18,840 bases of DNA from Sulfuritalea sp. (GTDB lineage: Bacteria; Pseudomonadota; Gammaproteobacteria; Burkholderiales; Rhodocyclaceae). The notes below the pieces were generated by a model that made no database searches, was not told where the DNA came from, and saw nothing but the letters and a program-made list of their open reading frames with translations. Of this stretch, positions 7,478-14,957 are shown in pieces; positions within the stretch are counted from its first letter, which is position 1; each line of letters begins with the position of its first letter. The DNA lies in contig JAIPCS010000041.1 of the NCBI GenBank assembly GCA_021738105.1, positions 1-18,840 on the forward strand. The letters run 5' to 3'. A program made the translations under genes and the position numbers.

Positions 7478-7849
7478 ATGAACGCCATCAGCTTCTCCCT
7501 GATCCTCTCCGGCGTGCTGCTGAATGCCGCTGCGCAACTTTTGCTCAAGGCTGGTACCAACGTCGTCGGACATTTCGAATTCCACGCCGACAACATCGTG
7601 CCCATCGGCCTGAAACTCGCGTTTCAGCCTTTCATCATGGGCGGCATGGCCTGCTATGCGGTGAGCCTGGTGGTCTGGATCATGGCGCTGTCGCGCGTAC
7701 CCGTGTCGATTGCCTACCCGATGCTGTCGATCGGCTACGTGATCAACGCCTTCGTTGCATGGCACTGGTTTGGCGAAGCCTTGGCGGCGCAGAAGCTGCT
7801 GGGCATCGGCTTCATCATCGTTGGGGTGTTCCTGGTGGCGAGATCATGA
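7478..7849 (+). CDS. arnE: EamA/SMR-type small transporter, probable L-Ara4N-undecaprenyl-phosphate flippase subunit
   Basis: This 123-residue protein has four predicted transmembrane segments (about 4-20, 43-66, 74-92 and 100-121). It starts with the typical LSGVLLNAAAQLLLKAG motif of the small multidrug resistance/ArnE group and includes SRVPVSIAYPMLSIGYV in the third segment. The start at 7478 is one base after the arnT stop, and its stop overlaps the arnB start (ATGA). In enterobacteria ArnE pairs with ArnF to flip L-Ara4N-phosphoundecaprenol to the periplasmic face. Only one such gene is visible here, so the protein may act as a homo-oligomer or pair with a subunit encoded elsewhere. The role is inferred from position and fold, and sequence alone cannot separate ArnE from ArnF or from generic EamA exporters. 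Confidence 0.75.
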   Translation: MNAISFSLILSGVLLNAAAQLLLKAGTNVVGHFEFHADNIVPIGLKLAFQPFIMGGMACYAVSLVVWIMALSRVPVSIAYPMLSIGYVINAFVAWHWFGEALAAQKLLGIGFIIVGVFLVARS

Positions 7850-8964
7850 GCGAACCCTTTTTGCCGTTCACCCGACCATCGATCGACGAAGAGACCATCA
7901 CCGAGGTAGCAAACGTCTTGCGCTCGGGCTGGATTACCAGCGGTCCGAAAGTACAGGCTTTCGAAGCCGCCTTGTCCGACTACTGCGGCGGCCGCCCGGT
8001 GCGTGTTTTCAATTCGGGCACGGCCACACTTGAAGTCGCTCTCCGACTCGCAAAAGTCGGCGCTGGCGACACGGTAATTACCACGCCACTGACCTGGGTC
8101 GCCACGGCCAACGTAATTCTTGAAGTCGGTGCGACGCCGGTCTTTGTCGATATCGATCCTGTCACCCGCAACATCGACCTGGAACAAATTGAAACGGCCA
8201 TCGCGCCAACGACCAAAGCCATCATCCCGATTGATCTGGCCGGCCTGCCGGTCAATCGCGACCGACTCTACGCCATTGCAGGCAGGCACGATCTGCGCGT
8301 GATCGAGGACGCCGCGCAATCCTTCGGCGCTTCGTGGAATGGACGACACATCGGTAGCACAGGGGATTTCGTCTCCTTCAGTTTCCACGCCAACAAAAAT
8401 CTGACCACCTCCGAGGGCGGCGCGCTGGTGCTGCCCGCCGACATCGACACCGGCTTGTGCGAACGTTTGCGTCTGCAGGGTGTGCGACGCTTCCCCGACG
8501 GCAGCATGGATGTCGACGTACTGGGCGGAAAATTCAACCTGACCGACATTGCCGCCACCATCGGCCTCGGCCAGTTGAAGCATATTGAAGCCTTCACCGC
8601 CCGTCGTCGCGAACTTGCCAGGCGTTACCTGGAGAGGATCGATCCGGCGCTCGGACTTGAACTGCCCATGGCGGATTTCACCCACGGCAACTGGCACATG
8701 TTTCAGGTTCTGCTGCCTGCCGGCACGGATCGCGGCAAGTTCGTCGCGGCGATGAAGCAGCACGGCATCGGTGTCGGTGTGCACTATCCGGCGCTGCATC
8801 TGTTTTCGCTGTACCGCGCACAGGGCTTCAAGGATGGGGATTTCCCCCAGGCCGAGCGTGTCGGTGCCGCCACCGTGACGCTACCCTTGTTTCCGGCAAT
8901 GCAGGACAGCGACGTCGACCGCGTATGTTCGGCGCTGAAAAAAAGCCTGCAGGAGATCGCATGA
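7846..8964 (+). CDS. arnB: UDP-4-amino-4-deoxy-L-arabinose aminotransferase
   Basis: This 372-residue protein belongs to the DegT/DnrJ/EryC1/StrS family of PLP sugar aminotransferases. It moves an amino group from glutamate to UDP-4-keto-L-arabinose, giving UDP-L-Ara4N in the cytoplasm. The start MSEPFLPFTRPSIDEETI and RSGWITSGPKV are typical of ArnB. FNSGTATLEVAL forms the cofactor phosphate loop, VIEDAAQSFGA the strand with the PLP-contacting aspartate, and SFHANKNLTTSEGG carries the Schiff-base lysine K184. The start is fixed by the family N-terminus and the 4-base ATGA overlap with the arnE stop; longer readings run into arnE. It overlaps arnC by four bases. Related enzymes act on other 4-keto sugars, but the downstream arnC, arnA and arnD make ArnB the best call. 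Confidence 0.93.
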   Translation: MSEPFLPFTRPSIDEETITEVANVLRSGWITSGPKVQAFEAALSDYCGGRPVRVFNSGTATLEVALRLAKVGAGDTVITTPLTWVATANVILEVGATPVFVDIDPVTRNIDLEQIETAIAPTTKAIIPIDLAGLPVNRDRLYAIAGRHDLRVIEDAAQSFGASWNGRHIGSTGDFVSFSFHANKNLTTSEGGALVLPADIDTGLCERLRLQGVRRFPDGSMDVDVLGGKFNLTDIAATIGLGQLKHIEAFTARRRELARRYLERIDPALGLELPMADFTHGNWHMFQVLLPAGTDRGKFVAAMKQHGIGVGVHYPALHLFSLYRAQGFKDGDFPQAERVGAATVTLPLFPAMQDSDVDRVCSALKKSLQEIA

Positions 8965-9911
8965 ATCCACCTTCTCTATCCGTCGTTATTCCGGTCTATA
9001 ACGAGGAGGCCGGGCTCGACACCCTGTTTGCCCGGCTGTATCCGGCGCTGGACGCACTCGGTGAAAGCTACGAAGTGGTCTTTGTGAACGACGGCAGCCA
9101 TGATCGCTCGGCGGCAATCCTGCGCCAGCAGTTCGAAGCCCGGCCCGAGGTAACCCGCGTCATCCTCTTCGGCGCCAACGCCGGACAGCACATGGCCATC
9201 ATGGCCGGCTTCGAGCATTGTCGCGGTGAGATCGTCGTCACGCTGGATGCCGACTTGCAGAATCCGCCCGAGGAAATTGGCAAACTGATCGCCAAGATGC
9301 GTGAAGGGCATGACTATGTCGGCAGTATCCGCCGCAAGCGTCAGGACAACCTGTTCCGCACCTGGGCCTCGAAAGCCATGAACCGGCTACGCGAGAAAAT
9401 CACCCGTATCAAGATCACCGACCAGGGCAACATGCTGCGCGCCTATTCGCGGGGGGTGGTGAACGCCATCAACAGTTGCAAGGAAGTCGCCACCTTCATA
9501 CCGGCACTGGCCTACACCTTCGCCCGCAGTCCCGCCGAGGTGGTGGTTGAACACGAAGAGCGCGCCGCCGGCGATTCCAAGTATTCGCTCTACAGTCTGA
9601 TACGCCTGAATTTCGACCTGATGACCGGCTTTTCGCTGGTGCCGCTGCAATGGTTTTCCATGCTCGGCATCCTTGTTTCGCTGGGTTCGGCGTCGCTGTT
9701 CGTGCTGCTGATCGCGCGACGCCTGATCCTCGGCCCGGAAGCGGAAGGCTTGTTCACTCTCTTCGCGCTGGCCTTCTTTCTGATCGGTTTGTCCCTGTTC
9801 GGTATCGGCCTGCTCGGTGAGTACATCGGCCGCATCTACCAACAGGTGCGCCACCGTCCCCGCTATCTGGTGGAGGCCATCCTGGAACAAAGCGACCCGC
9901 CGTCCACATGA
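8961..9911 (+). CDS. arnC: Undecaprenyl-phosphate 4-deoxy-4-formamido-L-arabinose transferase
   Basis: This 316-residue GT2 glycosyltransferase transfers formylated Ara4N from UDP to undecaprenyl phosphate at the cytoplasmic side of the inner membrane. The GT-A domain shows LSVVIPVYNEEAGL (6-19), FVNDGSHD (41-48) and the metal-binding LDADLQNPPEEI with DAD at 96-98. KYSLYSLIRLNFDLMTGFS is the amphipathic interface region. Two membrane helices follow at about 232-253 and 263-288, ending with GEYIGRIYQQVRHRP as in ArnC and DPM1-like GtrB proteins. It overlaps arnB and the arnA formyltransferase gene by four bases each. Without its neighbours it could be called a GtrB-like polyisoprenyl-phosphate transferase; the operon decides. 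Confidence 0.92.
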   Translation: MNPPSLSVVIPVYNEEAGLDTLFARLYPALDALGESYEVVFVNDGSHDRSAAILRQQFEARPEVTRVILFGANAGQHMAIMAGFEHCRGEIVVTLDADLQNPPEEIGKLIAKMREGHDYVGSIRRKRQDNLFRTWASKAMNRLREKITRIKITDQGNMLRAYSRGVVNAINSCKEVATFIPALAYTFARSPAEVVVEHEERAAGDSKYSLYSLIRLNFDLMTGFSLVPLQWFSMLGILVSLGSASLFVLLIARRLILGPEAEGLFTLFALAFFLIGLSLFGIGLLGEYIGRIYQQVRHRPRYLVEAILEQSDPPST

Positions 9912-10846
9912 GCAAGGCCGTTGTATTTGCCTACCACAATGTAGGCGTGCGCTGCCTCTCGGTACTGCTGGCCCATGGCGTGGATGTTGTGCGGGTAGTT
10001 ACACATGCCAACAATCCCGCAGAGACGATCTGGTTCGACAGCGTTGCCGAACTTGCCGAGCGTCACGACATCCCGGTAATCACGCCCGAGGATCCCAACG
10101 ACCCCACGGTGATCGCGGAACTGGAGGCACTGCAGCCGGATTTCTTTTTTTCCTTCTACTACCGGCTGATGCTGAAAGCACCGCTGCTGGCCTTGCCAAA
10201 GCACGGCGCCTTCAATATGCACGGCTCGCTGCTACCCAAGTATCGCGGCCGCGTGCCGGTGAATTGGGCGATCATTCATGGCGAACGGGAAACCGGCGCC
10301 ACCTTGCACCAAATGGTTGAAAAGCCCGATGCGGGAGACATCGTGGCGCAACAAGCCGTGCCCATTCTTCCCGACGACACGGCGCACGATGTCTTCAACA
10401 AGCTCACCGTGGCGGCGGAAATGGCTCTCGACCGGGTTCTGCCGCAACTGCTGACAGGCCATGTCGCGTTGCACCCTCAGGAACTTGCCGCCGGCAGCTA
10501 TTTTGGTGGACGCAAGGCCGAAGATGGCCGTATCGACTGGAACCGAACTGCCGCCGAAGTACACAACCTGATCCGAGCCGTGGCCCCCCCCTATCCGGGA
10601 GCGTTTTGCGATACACCAAAGGGCCGCCTCAGAGTCCTGCGTTCAATACAAGTAAATATCGCGTCGAGCCAGCGATTCGGCCGCCCGACGCTGTTTGTTC
10701 ATGACCAGCGCCTATTCGCAGAATGCGGCGACGGCCGGATATTGCGCCTGCTCTTGGTAGAATTGGGGGGTTCAACACTGGTCCCTTTCTCGGCAGACGA
10801 CCGGTTCAATACGATTTTTGGAAACTCGGCAATTCCCCTCTTATGA
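9908..10846 (+). CDS. arnA: UDP-L-Ara4N formyltransferase (stand-alone ArnA N-terminal domain)
   Basis: This 312-residue protein corresponds to the formyltransferase half of E. coli ArnA. It formylates UDP-L-Ara4N using 10-formyltetrahydrofolate, which pulls the pathway forward before transfer to the lipid carrier. Catalytic residues are present as N103 and H105 in FNMHGSLLPKYRG and D141 in EKPDAGDIV, corresponding to N102, H104 and D140 of E. coli. A C-terminal Fmt-like domain follows from about residue 205. In enterobacteria this domain is fused to the UDP-glucuronate decarboxylase. Here a TGA ends it, and the decarboxylase starts in another frame in an ATGA overlap, so the two are separate proteins. 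The catalytic set is intact and both genes are full length, so this is a natural split rather than a frameshift artefact. Gene naming follows the ArnA function. Confidence 0.88.
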   Translation: MSKAVVFAYHNVGVRCLSVLLAHGVDVVRVVTHANNPAETIWFDSVAELAERHDIPVITPEDPNDPTVIAELEALQPDFFFSFYYRLMLKAPLLALPKHGAFNMHGSLLPKYRGRVPVNWAIIHGERETGATLHQMVEKPDAGDIVAQQAVPILPDDTAHDVFNKLTVAAEMALDRVLPQLLTGHVALHPQELAAGSYFGGRKAEDGRIDWNRTAAEVHNLIRAVAPPYPGAFCDTPKGRLRVLRSIQVNIASSQRFGRPTLFVHDQRLFAECGDGRILRLLLVELGGSTLVPFSADDRFNTIFGNSAIPLL

Positions 10847-11883
10847 AAATACTCATCCTCGGCGTCAATGGCTTTATCGGCCATCATCTTTCCCAGCGCA
10901 TCATGGACACTACCGATTGGGAGGTCTATGGCATGGACATGAACTCGGAGCGCGTCACCGAGTTGATGCAGAACCCTCGTTTTCATTTTTTCGAAGGCGA
11001 CATTACGATCAACAAGGAGTGGATCGAATACCACGTCAGGAAGTGCGACGCGGTTCTGCCCCTGGTGGCCATCGCCACGCCCGCCACCTATGTCAAGGAA
11101 CCCCTGCGCGTCTTCGAACTCGACTTCGAGGCCAACCTGCCCATCATCCGCCATGCGGTCAAGTACAAAAAGCGCGTGATCTTTCCCTCGACCTCCGAGG
11201 TTTACGGCATGAGCCAGGATCCGGAGTTTGATCCGGAGAATTCGAACCTGGTCCTGGGACCGATCAACAAGCCGCGCTGGATCTACTCCTGCGCCAAGCA
11301 AATGATGGACCGCGTGATTCACGCCTACGGCCAGCAGGAAGGTCTCGACTACACTTTGTTCCGACCCTTTAACTGGATCGGTCCCGGCCTTGATTCCATT
11401 CATACGCCGAAAGAAGGCAGTTCCCGCGTCATCACGCAGTTCCTCGGCCACATCGTGCGTGGCGAGCCGATCAAGCTGGTCGACGGCGGCGCCCAGAAGC
11501 GCTCATTCACCTATGTTTCCGACGGTATCGATGCATTGATGAAAATCATCGAAAATCGCAACGGAATCGCCAGCGGCAAGATCTACAACATCGGCAACCC
11601 GAAAAACAACTACTCGGTGCGCGATCTGGCCGCATTGATGCTCGATCTGGCCAAGCAGTACCCGGAATATGCCGAGAGCGCGGCCAAGGTGCAGACACTG
11701 GAAACCACCTCCGGTGAATACTACGGCAAGGGTTATCAAGACACCCAGCATCGTGTACCAAAAATCACCAACACGATGACTGAACTCGACTGGGAACCCA
11801 AGATCAAGTTCGAAGACGCACTGCGCAGCATTTTCGAGGCCTACCGCAGCGACGTGGCCGAAGCGCGCAAGTTGATGGACTGA
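10843..11883 (+). CDS. arnA: UDP-glucuronate oxidative decarboxylase (stand-alone ArnA C-terminal domain)
   Basis: This 346-residue short-chain dehydrogenase (extended SDR) corresponds to the ArnA dehydrogenase half. It oxidises and decarboxylates UDP-glucuronic acid to UDP-4-keto-pentose with NAD+, the first dedicated step of L-Ara4N synthesis. The nucleotide-binding motif GVNGFIG is at 7-13. STSEVYG (116-122) carries the catalytic serine and glutamate, and YSCAK gives the Y148-x-x-x-K152 pair. RPFNWIGPGLD and the KRSFTYVSDG region match this subfamily. The start at 10843 is preferred because MKILILGVNGFIG is the family N-terminus and it forms an ATGA overlap with the formyltransferase stop. 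The frame runs 40 codons further upstream inside the neighbour, but that part is not SDR-like. arnD begins eight bases after its stop. It lacks any fused formyltransferase domain. Confidence 0.92.
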   Translation: MKILILGVNGFIGHHLSQRIMDTTDWEVYGMDMNSERVTELMQNPRFHFFEGDITINKEWIEYHVRKCDAVLPLVAIATPATYVKEPLRVFELDFEANLPIIRHAVKYKKRVIFPSTSEVYGMSQDPEFDPENSNLVLGPINKPRWIYSCAKQMMDRVIHAYGQQEGLDYTLFRPFNWIGPGLDSIHTPKEGSSRVITQFLGHIVRGEPIKLVDGGAQKRSFTYVSDGIDALMKIIENRNGIASGKIYNIGNPKNNYSVRDLAALMLDLAKQYPEYAESAAKVQTLETTSGEYYGKGYQDTQHRVPKITNTMTELDWEPKIKFEDALRSIFEAYRSDVAEARKLMD

Positions 11884-11891
11884 GCTTCGCC

Positions 11892-12830
11892 ATGAAGCTC
11901 GCCCTCAAAATCGATGTAGATACCTGGCGTGGCACACAGCAAGGCGTGCCGCGACTGGTAGAGATTTTGCGCCGCCACCGGGCGGATGCGAGTTTTCTGT
12001 TTTCGCTCGGCCCCGATCACACCGGGCGTGCCATTAAACGCGTGTTCCGTCCCGGCTTCATGAAAAAAGTACAACGCACGTCGGTGGTTTCGCACTACGG
12101 CATCAAAACGCTGATGTACGGCACCTTGCTACCCGGCCCGAATATCGGGCGCAAAGGTGCGGACATCATGCGCGCAACACGCGAGGCAGGTTTTGAAGCC
12201 GCGATTCATTGCTGGGATCACGTCAAATGGCAGGACGGCGTTGAAAAGGCGAATGCAAAATGGACCGAAATCGAGATGCGTCAAGCGCACGAACGTTTTG
12301 TCGACATCTTTGGCGACGAAGCCCCAGGACACGGCGCCGCCGGCTGGCAGATGAATATACAGGCGCTGCGCCTGACACAACGCCTCGGCTACCGCTGGGC
12401 CTCCGACTGTCGCGGCACGCATCCCTTCATTCCGATATGGAATGGAGAAATCATCGCCTGCCCGCAACTGCCGACCACGCTACCCACACTGGACGAACTG
12501 GTCGGCAGCGACGACCTCACACCGGAAAACGTGCACCTGCATTTGCTGAAGCTCACCGACCAGACTGCTGCCGGGTCGGAAAATCGCGACCACGTTTTTA
12601 CGCTGCACGCCGAACTTGAAGGTCTCAAGTTTGGCGACACCCTCGAGCGTCTGCTGACAGGCTGGCGCGAACAGGGTTTTCAACTGGTATCGATGGGCAA
12701 GATGCGCGATTCACTTGACCCAGCCTTACTGCCTCGCCACGAAATGACACGGGGTGAAATCCCGGGTCGAGCAGGCTCATTGATGCTGCAAGGTGAGGAA
12801 TTTCTGTCAACATGGAAGGAAGCCGCATGA
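11892..12830 (+). CDS. arnD: 4-deoxy-4-formamido-L-arabinose-phosphoundecaprenol deformylase
   Basis: This 312-residue polysaccharide-deacetylase-family (NodB-like) protein removes the formyl group from undecaprenyl-phosphate-bound Ara4FN, so that the free amine can be flipped and transferred. The N-terminal LKIDVDTWRGT contains the catalytic and metal-binding aspartates (D8, D10). IHCWDHVKW (105-113) supplies the metal histidines, and AAGWQMN, SDCRGTHPFIP and TLHAELEG match ArnD along its length. It is about 15 residues longer than E. coli ArnD, mainly at the C-terminus. The gene starts eight bases after the decarboxylase stop and ends overlapping bcp by four bases. No signal peptide is seen, as expected for a protein acting at the cytoplasmic face. 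Confidence 0.93.
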   Translation: MKLALKIDVDTWRGTQQGVPRLVEILRRHRADASFLFSLGPDHTGRAIKRVFRPGFMKKVQRTSVVSHYGIKTLMYGTLLPGPNIGRKGADIMRATREAGFEAAIHCWDHVKWQDGVEKANAKWTEIEMRQAHERFVDIFGDEAPGHGAAGWQMNIQALRLTQRLGYRWASDCRGTHPFIPIWNGEIIACPQLPTTLPTLDELVGSDDLTPENVHLHLLKLTDQTAAGSENRDHVFTLHAELEGLKFGDTLERLLTGWREQGFQLVSMGKMRDSLDPALLPRHEMTRGEIPGRAGSLMLQGEEFLSTWKEAA

Positions 12831-13306
12831 TCGAATTTAATACTCCCCCATCCGCCCTGGGACTGCGTGTCCCCGATTTCACGGTACCCGCCACCGGCGG
12901 TGATTTCACACTTTCGGACTTTTGCGGTAAATCGCTCGTGCTGTATTTCTACCCAAGGGACAATACCCCTGGATGCACCGCTCAAGCTCAGCAGTTTAGG
13001 GATCTGCATGCCCAGTTTGTCAAGGCGGGGTGCGTGGTGGTGGGCGTCTCACGCGACTCGCTGAAGTCCCACGAAAGCTTCAAGGAAAAGCTCGGTTTGC
13101 CTTTCGAACTGATTTCCGACATTGAAGGCGTACTTTGCCGGATGTTTGACGTGGTGAAGAACAAAATGCTCTATGGAAAGAAAGTATTGGGTATTCAGCG
13201 CAGCACTTTCCTGATTGATTCCAAGGGATTTCTGCGCCAAGAGTGGCGCGCGACCAAGGCCGATGGAAATGCGGCCGCCGTTCTAGCGGCCGTGCGAAAA
13301 CTTTAG
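12827..13306 (+). CDS. bcp: Thiol peroxidase of the Bcp/PrxQ family
   Basis: This 159-residue peroxiredoxin reduces hydrogen and organic peroxides in the cytoplasm using thioredoxin-like partners. The catalytic P-x-x-x-T-x-x-C motif is PRDNTPGC (43-50), with peroxidatic C50, and the conserved arginine is R124 in GIQRSTFLI. In E. coli Bcp the resolving cysteine lies five residues after the peroxidatic one; here that position is Q55. Other cysteines are C33, C69 and C104, so the enzyme could use one of them or work as a 1-Cys form. The start at 12827 is preferred over an ATG five codons earlier because AAGGAAG lies just upstream and it gives an ATGA overlap with arnD. It is the last gene of the arn operon, and its role there is probably general envelope-stress protection, which is inference. 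Confidence 0.92.
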   Translation: MIEFNTPPSALGLRVPDFTVPATGGDFTLSDFCGKSLVLYFYPRDNTPGCTAQAQQFRDLHAQFVKAGCVVVGVSRDSLKSHESFKEKLGLPFELISDIEGVLCRMFDVVKNKMLYGKKVLGIQRSTFLIDSKGFLRQEWRATKADGNAAAVLAAVRKL

Positions 13307-13320
13307 GCTGGGCGTATAAA

Positions 13321-13340
13321 GGCCGAATGGATTTTTGGCC
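13321..13340. other. Weak inverted repeat downstream of bcp
   Basis: GGCCGAA (13321-13327) can pair with TTTGGCC (13334-13340) around a six-base loop, with one G-U pair. It lies 15 bases after the bcp stop, where a terminator would be expected, but no T-run follows. It may be a weak terminator, part of the phoH leader, or chance. Confidence 0.3.
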
Positions 13341-13445
13341 GCTTGAATCGCTAATCGGGGCCGAATTCGAGCCCTTCCTTCTACCTACCTTGTTTGAGTC
13401 GGTGGCTATTGTTGGACTGTCCACCGCCCTTGCCCAGAGATGCTC

Positions 13446-14897
13446 ATGACCACCAAGCGCGCCAAGGCTCCAAAAAACTCTAATCGCAAATTGTTCGTGC
13501 TCGACACCAATGTGTTGATGCACGATCCATTGAGCCTCTTCCGCTTCGAGGAACACGACATCTTCGTACCGATGATGACGCTGGAAGAACTCGACGCCAA
13601 CAAGAAAGGCATGTCGGAGGTCGCGCGCAACGCACGCCAAAGCAGCCGATTGCTCGACGAAATCGTCACCGGTGCCGAGCACAACATGGCCCAAGGCATT
13701 GACCTCACCGGGCCCTCGCGGCAGATGGCGACCGGCCACTTGTTTTTGCAGACCGAAGCCATCAACGGCACGCTTCCGGTCTCGCTACCGACCGCCAAAG
13801 CCGACAATCAGATCATCGGCGTGGTCATGTATCTTGGCCAGAAGCACCCCAAACGGCCGGTGATTCTGGTCACCAAGGATATCAACATGCGCATCAAGGC
13901 CCGCGCGCTGGGCCTCGAAGCGCAGGACTATTTCAACGACAAGGTGCTGGAGGATTCCGATCTACTGTACACCGGCACGCGAGAACTGCCCCCCGATTTT
14001 TGGGACAGCCACGGCAAGGGTCTGGAATCCTGGAAAAAGGACAGCCGCACCTATTATCGAATCAAGGGCCCGCTCTGTCCGGAAATGCTGGTCAACGAAT
14101 TCGTCTGGCAGGAAGGCCCGCAACCCTTGCAAGCCTGGGTAAAAGTCGGCGCTGGCAAGACGGCGGAACTTGAAACACTGATCGATTTCAGCCACGCCAG
14201 AAACGCAGTGTGGGGCATCACGGCCAGAAACCGCGAACAGAACTTCGCGCTCAATCTGCTGATGAATCCTGAAATTGATTTTGTCACACTGCTGGGTCAG
14301 GCCGGTACCGGAAAAACACTACTGACACTGGCGGCCGCGCTGACGCAGACACTGGAAACCAAGCTGTTCGCCGAGATCATCATCACCCGAGTCACGGTTC
14401 CCGTCGGCGAAGACATCGGCTTTCTGCCCGGAACCGAAGAGGAAAAAATGACACCCTGGATGGGTGCGCTGGAAGACAATCTGGAAGTGCTCAACAAGCC
14501 GGCCGAAGCACCGGCCGGCGCTCCCGGCAACCATGGCGGAAACTTTGGTGGCGACTGGGGGCGTGCGGCGACGATGGATTTGATCCGCAGCCGGATCAAG
14601 ATCAAGTCCCTCAACTTCATGCGCGGCCGCACCTTCATGAACAAGTTTCTGATCATCGATGAGGCACAGAATCTGACACCGAAACAGATGAAGACGCTGA
14701 TTACCCGCGCCGGTCCCGGCACCAAGGTGGTCTGCCTGGGCAACATCGCCCAGATCGACACACCCTATCTGACCGAAGGCAGTTCAGGCCTGACCTACGT
14801 CGTGGATCGGTTCAAGGGCTGGCCGCATTCCGGCCACGTCACACTTCAGCGTGGCGAGCGTTCAAGGCTTGCCGATCACGCAGCAGAAGTACTGTAG
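13446..14897 (+). CDS. PIN-PhoH family ATPase/ribonuclease
   Basis: This 483-residue protein fuses an N-terminal PIN nuclease domain to a C-terminal PhoH-type P-loop ATPase. Relatives of the PhoH2 type are sequence-targeted RNA helicase-ribonucleases. The PIN acidic residues are D20 (FVLDTNVLMHD), the glutamate pair in TLEELD (45-50) and D145 (VTKDINMR). Walker A is GQAGTGKT (284-291), Walker B is FLIIDEAQN (401-409), and a Q-rich sensor segment CLGNIAQIDTPYL follows. Residues about 352-374 form a Gly/Pro/Ala-rich insert. Starts at 13440 and 13446 are both possible. I chose 13446 because AGAG lies six bases upstream of it and directly abuts the other ATG. It has its own 139-bp upstream gap after bcp. 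It is often annotated as a phosphate-starvation PhoH protein, but no phosphate link is visible here. Confidence 0.92.
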   Translation: MTTKRAKAPKNSNRKLFVLDTNVLMHDPLSLFRFEEHDIFVPMMTLEELDANKKGMSEVARNARQSSRLLDEIVTGAEHNMAQGIDLTGPSRQMATGHLFLQTEAINGTLPVSLPTAKADNQIIGVVMYLGQKHPKRPVILVTKDINMRIKARALGLEAQDYFNDKVLEDSDLLYTGTRELPPDFWDSHGKGLESWKKDSRTYYRIKGPLCPEMLVNEFVWQEGPQPLQAWVKVGAGKTAELETLIDFSHARNAVWGITARNREQNFALNLLMNPEIDFVTLLGQAGTGKTLLTLAAALTQTLETKLFAEIIITRVTVPVGEDIGFLPGTEEEKMTPWMGALEDNLEVLNKPAEAPAGAPGNHGGNFGGDWGRAATMDLIRSRIKIKSLNFMRGRTFMNKFLIIDEAQNLTPKQMKTLITRAGPGTKVVCLGNIAQIDTPYLTEGSSGLTYVVDRFKGWPHSGHVTLQRGERSRLADHAAEVL

Positions 14898-14929
14898 TAC
14901 CGTGAGCTAGCCCATAAGGACTACATTCA

Positions 14930-14953
14930 GGAGTCGGTCACAAAGCCGACTCC
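14930..14953. terminator. Perfect hairpin between convergent phoH and dnaB
   Basis: GGAGTCGG (14930-14937) and CCGACTCC (14946-14953) form a perfect eight-bp stem with an eight-base loop. It sits 33 bases after the PhoH stop and four bases before the dnaB stop on the opposite strand, so it probably acts as a terminator for both. No long T-run follows on either strand, so efficiency is uncertain. Confidence 0.6.
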
Positions 14954-14957
14954 GTGT

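Noticed and set aside
7735..8799. 354-residue minus-strand frame opposite arnB
   Set aside because: It is an antisense shadow of a clear ArnB, with His/Gln/Arg-biased composition and no motifs.
9908..11883. Possible frameshift or nonsense error breaking a fused ArnA
   Set aside because: The formyltransferase ends with a complete C-terminal domain, and the decarboxylase has its own start in a clean ATGA overlap like the other junctions. Separate genes explain it better.
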